Positions 1-6,265 of a DNA stretch of 18,237 bases are shown one piece after another. A program made the translations under genes and the position numbers. The notes beneath the pieces were generated by a model. That model did not search any database. It was given only the letters and a program-made list of their open reading frames with translations, and was not told the origin of the DNA. Within the stretch, counting starts at the first letter, position 1; each line of letters opens with the position of its first letter. The stretch spans positions 1-18,237 of the forward strand of contig CAYQTE010000084.1 in the NCBI GenBank assembly GCA_964420285.1. The letters run 5' to 3'. The stretch comes from CAYQTE01 sp964420285 (GTDB lineage Bacteria > Planctomycetota > Phycisphaerae > Tepidisphaerales > Tepidisphaeraceae).

Positions 1-10
1 CAGAATACGG

Positions 11-45
11 CAATTATCCATTATCAATTATGCACTATCCATTGC
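11..45. repeat. Degenerate heptanucleotide tandem repeat
   Basis: Five consecutive 7-mers can be read: CAATTAT, CCATTAT, CAATTAT, GCACTAT and CCATTGC. They also fit a 14-bp period. The block is AT-rich in an otherwise GC-rich window and sits directly before a C-rich homopolymer. Short heptamer repeats of this type (STRR-like) are known from intergenic regions of some bacteria, notably cyanobacteria. Whether this is the same class is inference. It may continue to the left of the window. Confidence 0.6.
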
Positions 46-47
46 GA

Positions 48-63
48 CCCCCCCCACCCCCCC
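48..63. repeat. C8-A-C7 homopolymer tract
   Basis: Eight C residues, one A, then seven C residues. Such runs are prone to slipped-strand mispairing and to sequencing error. No reading frame that I trust crosses it, so a phase-variation role is not supported here. Confidence 0.85.
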
Positions 64-142
64 TCTGTTGCATTCGGGGACATTCCGGTACATCCACAGG
101 GCGGTCAATCCCCTGGCGTTCTTGGTGCTCGGCGGCTTATTT

Positions 143-263
143 GGAATTTGCGCGCCCAGATTGTACGAAACTCGTCCCGGCCGGGCCAAGTTCAGACTTT
201 TTCAGCACATCTTCGAACTTTTCTGGCGTTTTTGGGGTCGTTTTTCGTCGGGATTTGCGCCCC
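143..263. repeat. Diverged direct repeat, two copies about 107 bp apart
   Basis: GGAATTTGCGCGCCC (143-157) and GGGATTTGCGCCCC (250-263) are near-matches. Each is preceded by a similar T/G-rich stretch (about 121-142 and 228-249) and followed some bases later by a GAAAC-containing segment. The conceptual translations of both copies in different frames share a pattern with G-I-C-A-P followed by E-T-R, so the similarity extends over roughly 50 bp. It looks like a decayed dispersed or tandem repeat. The alignment was made by eye. Confidence 0.4.
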
Positions 264-452
264 AAACCGCGATATTCGACTGGAAACGAGGGTGTCGCGG
301 AGGCGGAATCAACGGCGAACTTGTCGTAAGCACAGCCCGGAAAGCACGTTATGAGAGAATCCTCGTGCAGCCTTCGACTGTCGCTCAGGCCAGGAAGGCG
401 CATTTGCGCTGGGCAACGTCGAGCCAAGCCCCGGAACGCGAAATCGGGCTTG

Positions 453-465
453 GGATACGGTATCC
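453..465. promoter_or_regulatory. Perfect 13-bp palindrome, possible operator
   Basis: GGATAC-G-GTATCC lies 104 bp upstream of the DUF1080 gene start and is the cleanest dyad in the upstream region. It could be an operator half-pair for a regulator of the carbohydrate operon. A 6-bp dyad can also arise by chance, so function is inference. Confidence 0.25.
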
Positions 466-569
466 TCTCAAATCAAAAGGAGACCGTGGCGGGCCTTTTG
501 AACGACTGCCCACGGCCGCGGTTATCCTGTTTGAACGCCTGTGGCCCTTTCCTTGACGGAGACGGCGCG

Positions 570-935
570 ATGCGGTGGATGTCAATTATGCTGGCGATCG
601 GCGTGATCGGATGTGCAGCAAACGCCGATCGTCCCGCCGATGGGCCGCCGATGTCAGCGTTGTTTTACGGCCATGACCTGGCCGGATGGAAGCTTCCCAA
701 TCCCTATTGGAAGGTTGTGGACGGAGTGCTGGTGGGCGACGCATCGGCCAGCACCAGGGACGCCGGCTTGTACACGGAACGAAGCTACAAGGTCTGGCTG
801 AACGGCCAGCAAGCGCTCGATTTGAACATCGCCAAATATCCGCAGCCCGGCCCGATCGCACTGCAACTGCACTTTGGCGCCAAAAACGAGATCGAATTTC
901 GCAATATGAATGTGCGGGAGTTAAAAGCAATATGA
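570..935 (+). CDS. DUF1080-type lipoprotein, internally shortened
   Basis: 121-residue protein. The start at 570 was chosen because GGAG (558-561) lies 8 bases upstream and because it gives a clear lipoprotein signal: a short hydrophobic stretch ending in the lipobox V-I-G-C, with the lipidated Cys at about residue 15. The mature part begins like DUF1080 (3-keto-disaccharide hydrolase / LamG-like) proteins, with LFYGHDLAGWK and WKVVDGVLVGDA. It ends like them too, with VWLNGQQALDLNIAKYPQPG, PIALQLHFGAKNEIEFRN and NVREL. Family members usually have well over 200 residues. The central strands, which normally lie between the residues equivalent to SYK and VWLNG, are absent, with the join near position 790 (about residue 73). 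The frame is open across the join. The stop overlaps the next gene's start (ATGA), so the two are translationally coupled. A complete jelly-roll fold is unlikely, and this may be a decaying gene that survives as a leader for its neighbour. Confidence 0.75.
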   Translation: MRWMSIMLAIGVIGCAANADRPADGPPMSALFYGHDLAGWKLPNPYWKVVDGVLVGDASASTRDAGLYTERSYKVWLNGQQALDLNIAKYPQPGPIALQLHFGAKNEIEFRNMNVRELKAI

Positions 936-2260
936 ACTCCACTCAGAACCCCGTTTCCCGCCGCCGGCTTATTGCCGACGCGGCGGCGCTGCTTGCGCTT
1001 TGCGGAATTCGCGGTGCCCGCTGCCTGGCCGCCGACCCAACGGCGACCACCGCTCCGGCCACAAATCCCAGCGGCGGCTTTGAGGTCGGCATCAGCGTCT
1101 ATGCCTGGGATCTGCACGATGAGGGCATCGATCGCGTGCTGGACAACCTGCAGCAAATGGCGGCCGTCACGAATGTCTACATTCTGGGTCTCATGCATCC
1201 GGAAAAGCGGCCGGCGACGACGGCGGTCTTCCCGCACAATCCCGTGCGTCAGACGTGGACGGCCGAGGACTCCCGCGTCTATTGGCATCCCGACATGTCC
1301 CGCTACGCCCGCATCAAGCCGCGGCTTTCCGACAACGACTGGCTCAACCAGACCGACTGGGTCGAAAAACTGGCGACGGCCGTACGCAAGCGCGGGCTTT
1401 CGACCGGCGTCGAGATTTCCCATTCCATCGTCGATCGGCAACGCGCCCAGGGCGAACTGGCCGATTGCGCCCAGCGCGACATTCACGGCAACATCTCGCA
1501 CAACCACTTCTACCCCGCCTGCATCAATCATCCCGATGTCCGCGCGTATATCCTGGCGCTCTTTGGCGAACTGGCCGATCGCTATGACGTCGATCTGATC
1601 ATGTCGGCCATCATTCCCTTCGACGAAGGCGGCCCGGCCACCGGCGGATGCTTCTGCCCGTCGTGCCATAAGCAGGCGCAGCAGGATGGTTTCGATCTGG
1701 CGGCGGCGCAGGCCGCTCTGCTGATCAATCCCGCCGCCGAGCCACATCTGTCGCGATGGCAGAAATTCCGGTTTGACTCAACCGCCCGGCTCTATCGCAG
1801 CGTCCACGAAGCGGTCCACGCCACGCGCCAGCATCGTTCCAACGTCGATCTGCGCTACAGCCTGTTCATGACCAGGCGCAACCCGGCCGACTGGGGCGTC
1901 GATCTCCCCTCGCTCCGCCCGTCGGTCGATTCGATCCGCGTTCAGGAATATTCCGAGGATACCGGCCAGGCCAGCGGCCTGACCATCAAACGCCAATACC
2001 TCACCCAAATCGCTCGCGAGCTTGGTCACATTGTTCCAACCACGCAACCCGGCGGCACAATCTCGCCGGCCGGGTTCCCCATCAACTCGGCGATTGGTGT
2101 CCGCCCGCGTGCGACGCCGGAGTTGATCAAGGGCGGCATCGCCATCGCCCGCGACTGCGGTATGTCCGGCATCACGCTCAGCCAATACGACGGCGCCGAC
2201 TTCACATTGCTCAAAGCCGTGCGCGACGGCCTGGCCGCCGCGAACCTGCTTCGATTGTGA
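932..2260 (+). CDS. Tat-exported putative glycoside-hydrolase-like TIM-barrel protein
   Basis: 442-residue protein. The start at 932 overlaps the preceding stop by 4 bp, with GGAG at 917-920 as ribosome binding site. It gives a twin-arginine signal, SRRRLIA followed by a hydrophobic Ala/Leu-rich stretch ending near ARCLA, so export in folded form is likely. The mature protein has repeated strand-helix patterns of a TIM barrel and resembles planctomycete proteins loosely related to glycoside hydrolases. I cannot assign a family number. Notable elements are VYAWDLHDEGIDRVLDNLQQ near the N-terminus, the segment FDEGG (Glu at 232), and a C-F-C-P-S-C cluster (Cys 240, 242 and 245) right after it. 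That cluster may bind a metal or form a disulfide. The C-terminal part has a conserved-looking GMSGITLSQYDGADF. The pairing with a DUF1080 gene suggests carbohydrate breakdown outside the cytoplasm. Substrate and reaction are unknown. Confidence 0.7.
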   Translation: MNSTQNPVSRRRLIADAAALLALCGIRGARCLAADPTATTAPATNPSGGFEVGISVYAWDLHDEGIDRVLDNLQQMAAVTNVYILGLMHPEKRPATTAVFPHNPVRQTWTAEDSRVYWHPDMSRYARIKPRLSDNDWLNQTDWVEKLATAVRKRGLSTGVEISHSIVDRQRAQGELADCAQRDIHGNISHNHFYPACINHPDVRAYILALFGELADRYDVDLIMSAIIPFDEGGPATGGCFCPSCHKQAQQDGFDLAAAQAALLINPAAEPHLSRWQKFRFDSTARLYRSVHEAVHATRQHRSNVDLRYSLFMTRRNPADWGVDLPSLRPSVDSIRVQEYSEDTGQASGLTIKRQYLTQIARELGHIVPTTQPGGTISPAGFPINSAIGVRPRATPELIKGGIAIARDCGMSGITLSQYDGADFTLLKAVRDGLAAANLLRL

Positions 2261-2288
2261 CGGCATTGCCGCTGGCAAGACCTGATGA
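2261..2288. other. Convergent intergenic spacer with small dyads, no canonical terminator
   Basis: Only 28 bp separate the stop of the plus-strand TIM-barrel gene from the stop of the minus-strand GGDEF-EAL gene. It contains two overlapping, mutually exclusive dyads: CGGCA-T-TGCCG (2261-2271) and TTGCC-GCT-GGCAA (2266-2278). Neither is followed by a T-run on either strand, so a Rho-independent terminator is not well supported. Confidence 0.4.
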
Positions 2289-5200
2289 CTATGCCGCGCG
2301 GATTTCGGGATTTGCGGGCTTACCCACCGCCGCCACCGCCGGAGCGGCCGCCGCTGCGGTCGGCCACACACGCATCTCAGACTTGAATTGTGCCAATTCC
2401 TCGGCCGGGCGGCCCTTGCCGAAGAGGTAGCCCTGGGCGAACTCGCAATCCAGGGATTGGAGGATCAGGGCCTGATCGGTCGTCTCGACGCCCTCGGCCA
2501 CGATTTGGATGTTGAGGTTGCGCGCCAGTTGGGCAACGACCTGGACCAGGGCCATGAAATCCCGGCCGCGCTCGATGTTGGCGATGAACGACCGGTCGAT
2601 CTTCAGCACGTCGATGGGGAACTGGTGGAGGCAGGCCAGCGAGGAGTAGCCGGTGCCAAAATCGTCCATGTCCAGCTTGATGCCGATGGCCTTGATGGCG
2701 TTGAGAACCCCAATGGCGGTGGCGACGTCCTTCATGACGGCGCTCTCGGTGACTTCCAGATGCAGAAGCGAGGCGGGCAGGCCGGTCTGATCCAGGATCT
2801 TGCTGATCGTGTCGGGGAGATTTCGCAGCAGAAGCTGAGTGCGCGACAGATTGACGCCGACGCTGGGCGGAGCGGAATCGCCCAGGGTCTTGCGCCAATT
2901 GGCAAACTTTCCGCAGGCCTCGCGCAGAACCCACTGCCCGATGGGGAGAATCAGGCCCGTGTCCTCGGCAATGGGGATGAACTCGCCGGGGGAAACGATG
3001 CCGCGCTGCGGATGCCGCCAGCGGAGCAGAGCCTCGAACCGTTCGATCCGCCCGGTCACCAGAGAAACGATCGGCTCGTAGACAAGGAAAAACTGATCGA
3101 GCTCCAGGGCCTTGCGCAGGTCATTTTCCATGCTCACGCGTTCCAGCACGCGTTGACGCATGCGGGCGCTAAACACGACATGCTGACCCCGGCCTGCCAG
3201 CTTGGCTTCGTACATGGCCGTATCGGCGTCACGAAGGATCTGCTCGGCGCTGTCGGCCGCCACGTCATTGGTGACGATGCCGATGCTGGCCGTTGAGTGG
3301 ACATCGTGCTCGCCAAGACGGTATGGAGTGGCGAGAACCTGCAGCAGTCGCTCGGCGACAGCCGCCGCGTCCTGCGGGCCACTGAGGCCGTCGAGAAGCA
3401 CGACGAACTCATCGCCTCCGAAACGTGCTGTCGTGTGATGAGAATCCTGATGGCAAAGCGAGTCGCCGGCGCGAAGTGACGAGCGCAGCCGCTGCCCGAT
3501 CTGCTGCAGCAGCAGGTCGCCGACGTTGTGGCCGAGGCTGTCGTTGACGATCTTGAATCGGTCAAAATCCAGGAAAAGCACGGCGAATCTGTAATCCTTC
3601 AGCCGCCGCGAACGCAGTATCGCCTGTTCCAGCCGGTCGCAGAATAATGTCCGGTTCGGCAGACCAGTCAGCTTGTCCGTGCGGGCGGCCGTGCGCAACT
3701 CCTCTTCCATCACTTTGCGCGCCGTGATGTTCTCTTTAACCGCCACGTAATGCGTGGTCTTTCCGTCGCAGCCCCGAAGCGGCGAGATCACCGCCAGTTC
3801 CCAAAACATCTCTCCGTTTTTGTCGCGGTTCTGCAACTCGCCGCGCCATTCCCGACCCGCCAGCAGTTCGCTCCACATGGCCGCATAGGTTTCCGGCGGC
3901 GTCAGACCGGATTTCAGCAGACTGGTGCTCCTCCCAATGACTTCCGCGGCGGTGTACCCGGTGGTCTGCGTGAAGGCCGGATTGACATATTCGATCGCCC
4001 CGGCCGTGTCGGTAATGACTACCGAGGCAGGGGTCTGCTCGACCACCTGCGACAACTGACCGAGCTTGGCGTCGCGTTGTTTCTTTTCGGTGACATCGCG
4101 CAGAATGCCCACCGCATGCCATTGGCCCCGCAACTGAACCGCCGACAGCGACAGCTCGACGGCAATCTCCCTGCCGTCCTTGCAACGGCCCTGCAATTCG
4201 AGCGTCTTGCCGACCGCGGCACCCTGGCCCGTGCGGCAAAACTGGCCGAACGCCGCATGATGCGCCTGGCGGAACCGCGCCGGCACGATCAGTTCGTGCA
4301 GCACCTGGCCCAGGGCTTCGGAGGGTGTATATCCGAAAATGCGCTCGGCGGCCGGGTTCCAATAACTGATCCGTCCCTCCGGCGTGATCATGAGAATCGC
4401 GTTCTGCGCGACGGTGGTGATAGCGCGCATCTGGGCCTCGCCCTCGCGCAGGGCGATCAGAGCTTCGTGCGATTGAGCCTCGGACTGGCGGCGCTTGGCA
4501 TCCAAACGGGTCAGGGTCCGGGCCGTCCACCAGACCAGGACCGTCATCAGGAACATGATGACCGACATCACGATCGCGACCCCCAGCGGACCGTCGAAGT
4601 AACCGTGCTTTTCGCCCTGCACGCGAAGCCATCCCAGCACCAGCGGCACGCCCACGACAAACGGCGTCATGCGCCGCATGAGCCAGGCGCCCATCGAATC
4701 CGGCGTGATCGTGAGCATGAGGCCGTCGCCCGGATGCAGCAGATACACGCCCAGACTGGCGAGCATGAAGAGGATGGCGCTCTGAAGCGACATCTGCGTG
4801 TAGCGGCCCAGGCCGTAGAGCGCCGGCGCGCCATACAAATATCCCAGGAAGGGCACCATGGCGATCAAAGCGACCAGAGGCACGAGGCGTTGCGCGTACG
4901 ATACCGTTCGGCGCCGCGCCGAGCAGGCCAGCGCCCCTCCCAACAGCACAAAATTCAGCGCGCTGGCGGGCCCCATTCGCCCCGGCGCAAACACCCCTGC
5001 CGGCGCCGGCGGAACGTGTACGAAGAGCTGGTCAATCCCCAGATCCAAACTCAGCAGATACTCGCACAGTGTCAGCAATCCCAGTAACGCAGTTGCCCCC
5101 GCACAGACCAGTGCCAACTGGCGGCTGCGCCGCTTGTCGCCGGCCAGGCCCGACACCACCAGCGACATCCCCACCAGCACGAACGCTACGGCCGTGTTGG

Positions 5201-5420
5201 CCTTCATCGTGACATACCCCGGAGTCGCGTTGGTCAGCCGGGGAACATTGAATTCCCACCCGGCCAGCACGATGGCGGCCGCCCCGGCGACCATCACGCC
5301 CAATAATGTGCTCTTGTCGGGCAGGAGGCGGCCGAACGGATGAAGACCATCGCGCCGCTGGGGCATCGAACGGTCCAGTTCATCGACAACCATGCAGTCA
5401 CCGCCCGGTTTGGCGCCCAT
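2289..5420 (-). CDS. Membrane PAS-PAS-GGDEF-EAL cyclic-di-GMP enzyme
   Basis: 1043 residues. About eight hydrophobic segments lie between residues 36 and 300. Two of them share a similar pattern (KANTAVAFVLVGMSL and GPASALNFVLLGGAL), suggesting an internally repeated membrane sensor domain. PAS 1 (about 330-450, ending RDVTEKK) and PAS 2 (about 455-577, ending ENITARK) follow. The GGDEF domain (about 585-750) has an intact signature, G668-G-D-E-F672, so diguanylate cyclase activity is possible. R650-A-G-D653 resembles the c-di-GMP inhibitory RxxD motif but lies 18 residues before the signature instead of about 9, because of an inserted CHQDSHHTT. The EAL domain (about 765-1015) keeps E796-A-L, EVTES, D919-D-F-G-T-G-Y, LKIDRSF, AEGVET and QGYLF, so phosphodiesterase activity is likely. 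The start at 5420 has only a weak ribosome binding site, and an ATG ten codons in (5393) is an alternative. The gene lies 194 bp downstream of the response regulator on the same strand. Confidence 0.93.
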   Translation of the reverse strand: MGAKPGGDCMVVDELDRSMPQRRDGLHPFGRLLPDKSTLLGVMVAGAAAIVLAGWEFNVPRLTNATPGYVTMKANTAVAFVLVGMSLVVSGLAGDKRRSRQLALVCAGATALLGLLTLCEYLLSLDLGIDQLFVHVPPAPAGVFAPGRMGPASALNFVLLGGALACSARRRTVSYAQRLVPLVALIAMVPFLGYLYGAPALYGLGRYTQMSLQSAILFMLASLGVYLLHPGDGLMLTITPDSMGAWLMRRMTPFVVGVPLVLGWLRVQGEKHGYFDGPLGVAIVMSVIMFLMTVLVWWTARTLTRLDAKRRQSEAQSHEALIALREGEAQMRAITTVAQNAILMITPEGRISYWNPAAERIFGYTPSEALGQVLHELIVPARFRQAHHAAFGQFCRTGQGAAVGKTLELQGRCKDGREIAVELSLSAVQLRGQWHAVGILRDVTEKKQRDAKLGQLSQVVEQTPASVVITDTAGAIEYVNPAFTQTTGYTAAEVIGRSTSLLKSGLTPPETYAAMWSELLAGREWRGELQNRDKNGEMFWELAVISPLRGCDGKTTHYVAVKENITARKVMEEELRTAARTDKLTGLPNRTLFCDRLEQAILRSRRLKDYRFAVLFLDFDRFKIVNDSLGHNVGDLLLQQIGQRLRSSLRAGDSLCHQDSHHTTARFGGDEFVVLLDGLSGPQDAAAVAERLLQVLATPYRLGEHDVHSTASIGIVTNDVAADSAEQILRDADTAMYEAKLAGRGQHVVFSARMRQRVLERVSMENDLRKALELDQFFLVYEPIVSLVTGRIERFEALLRWRHPQRGIVSPGEFIPIAEDTGLILPIGQWVLREACGKFANWRKTLGDSAPPSVGVNLSRTQLLLRNLPDTISKILDQTGLPASLLHLEVTESAVMKDVATAIGVLNAIKAIGIKLDMDDFGTGYSSLACLHQFPIDVLKIDRSFIANIERGRDFMALVQVVAQLARNLNIQIVAEGVETTDQALILQSLDCEFAQGYLFGKGRPAEELAQFKSEMRVWPTAAAAAPAVAAVGKPANPEIRAA

Positions 5421-5574
5421 TTCCAGTCAAATGTCCCGCTGCTGAGCACCCGGCGTTCCGGCCCCAAGCATGCGGGACCTGCCAAAAGCGCACATGCCTG
5501 TCAAAGCTATCGACATGGACTCAGGGCCCCCACGATGGTCATTTTTGCTCAATTCTGCACAATCGGGAATACTT

Positions 5575-5592
5575 CATCCACGCCCGTGGATG
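5575..5592. promoter_or_regulatory. Perfect 18-bp palindrome between response regulator and GGDEF-EAL genes
   Basis: CATCCACGCCCGTGGATG has 8-bp arms around a 2-base centre. It begins 22 bases past the response-regulator stop (minus-strand reading) and lies about 155 bases before the GGDEF-EAL start. No T-run follows it in the minus direction, so it is a poor intrinsic terminator. It could instead be an operator, perhaps for the adjacent LuxR-type regulator. The dyad is directly visible; its role is inference. Confidence 0.5.
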
Positions 5593-5614
5593 GTGGCGGC
5601 CGATAGTTGTGGCA

Positions 5615-6265
5615 TTATCGCGGCTGCGGCGTCACGCCTCCGTGCCGCGGACCAATTTGGCCGACCAGCGCGAGCTTTCGCACCACGTCGGCCGTATTGG
5701 CCGCCTCCAGCTTGTACAGCACGTGCGCCCGGTGATTGGCTACGGTTCGCTCCGACAGGCCCAGCCGCAACGCGATCTTCTTATTGGCAAGTCCCCCGGC
5801 CACGAGGTCAATGACTTCCAGCTCCCGCGGCGAAAGGTCCGCCAGCTTGCGGCGGATGTCGGCGGCTTCCTCGCCCTCCTGGCTTCGCGCCTGGCACGTC
5901 TCCACCGCTTCGCGCACCCGTTTCAGCAGCACGTCCCGATTCACCGGCTTGGCGAAAAAATCGAACGCCCCCTGTTTCATTTCGCTCACGGCCGTCGAAA
6001 TGTCGCCGTGGCCCGTCAGCAGGATCACCGGAAGTTGCGGTTCCAGGGCCCGCAACCGCCGGCTCAGTTCGTGCCCGCTCATCCCCGGCATCCGGAGGTC
6101 CAGGATCAGGCATCCACATCGGCAAGGCCGCTGGTCGGCCAGAAATGCCTCGGCGGAGGCATAGGTTACTACTGGCAGGCCGGTGCCGGTGAACATGAAC
6201 TCCAGCGAATCGCGCATGGCCGGATCGTCGTCCACGACATATACGGTTGGCGTGCCGCATTTCAT
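5615..6265 (-). CDS. FixJ/LuxR-family response regulator
   Basis: 216 residues, a normal length for the FixJ-like class. An N-terminal receiver domain (about 6-120) carries the acidic pair D12-D13, the phosphoacceptor D56 in LILDLRMPGMSG, T84 in LLTGHGD and K106 in FAKP. A short linker leads to a LuxR-type helix-turn-helix (about 145-200) with LSPRELEVIDLVAGGLANKKIA and GLSERTVANHR, so it should bind DNA as a dimer after phosphorylation. Its ATG overlaps the TGA of the upstream histidine kinase (ATGA at 6262-6265). A strong AAGGAGGA lies six bases before the start, inside the end of the kinase gene, so the two are translationally coupled cognate partners. The receiver contains three close cysteines (C48, C50 and C52) just before the phosphoacceptor strand, which is unusual and of unknown meaning. 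Targets are unknown; the flanking c-di-GMP gene and its own operon are the nearest candidates. Confidence 0.95.
   Translation of the reverse strand: MKCGTPTVYVVDDDPAMRDSLEFMFTGTGLPVVTYASAEAFLADQRPCRCGCLILDLRMPGMSGHELSRRLRALEPQLPVILLTGHGDISTAVSEMKQGAFDFFAKPVNRDVLLKRVREAVETCQARSQEGEEAADIRRKLADLSPRELEVIDLVAGGLANKKIALRLGLSERTVANHRAHVLYKLEAANTADVVRKLALVGQIGPRHGGVTPQPR

Larger units (their letters stand above)
1..569. other. Intergenic region upstream of the DUF1080 gene, no convincing gene
   Basis: I see no protein here that resembles a known family. The short open frames overlap one another on both strands, and none has a good ribosome binding site or recognisable domain. The first 63 bases are AT-rich heptamer repeats followed by a C-rich tract, unlike the GC-rich remainder. 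A diverged direct repeat lies around 143-263 and a perfect 13-bp palindrome at 453-465. The promoter of the downstream operon should lie in this stretch, but I could not pick a convincing -35/-10 pair. The left edge of the window cuts the region, so what precedes it is unknown. Confidence 0.6.

Noticed and set aside
48..63. C tract as a phase-variable switch
   Set aside because: No credible reading frame or nearby promoter depends on its length.
68..556. Overlapping short open frames in the left upstream region
   Set aside because: Several frames overlap in both directions, none has a good start signal or family resemblance, and they span a decayed repeat.
486..569. GTG at 486 as the start of the DUF1080 gene, with AAGGAG just upstream
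   Set aside because: The spacer is only about 3 bases, and the extension would bury the lipoprotein signal; ATG at 570 has better spacing and a proper signal peptide.
3750..5087. Plus-strand open frame (about 445 codons) opposite the GGDEF-EAL gene
   Set aside because: Antisense shadow of a gene with intact catalytic motifs; composition is Arg/Gln-rich without structure.
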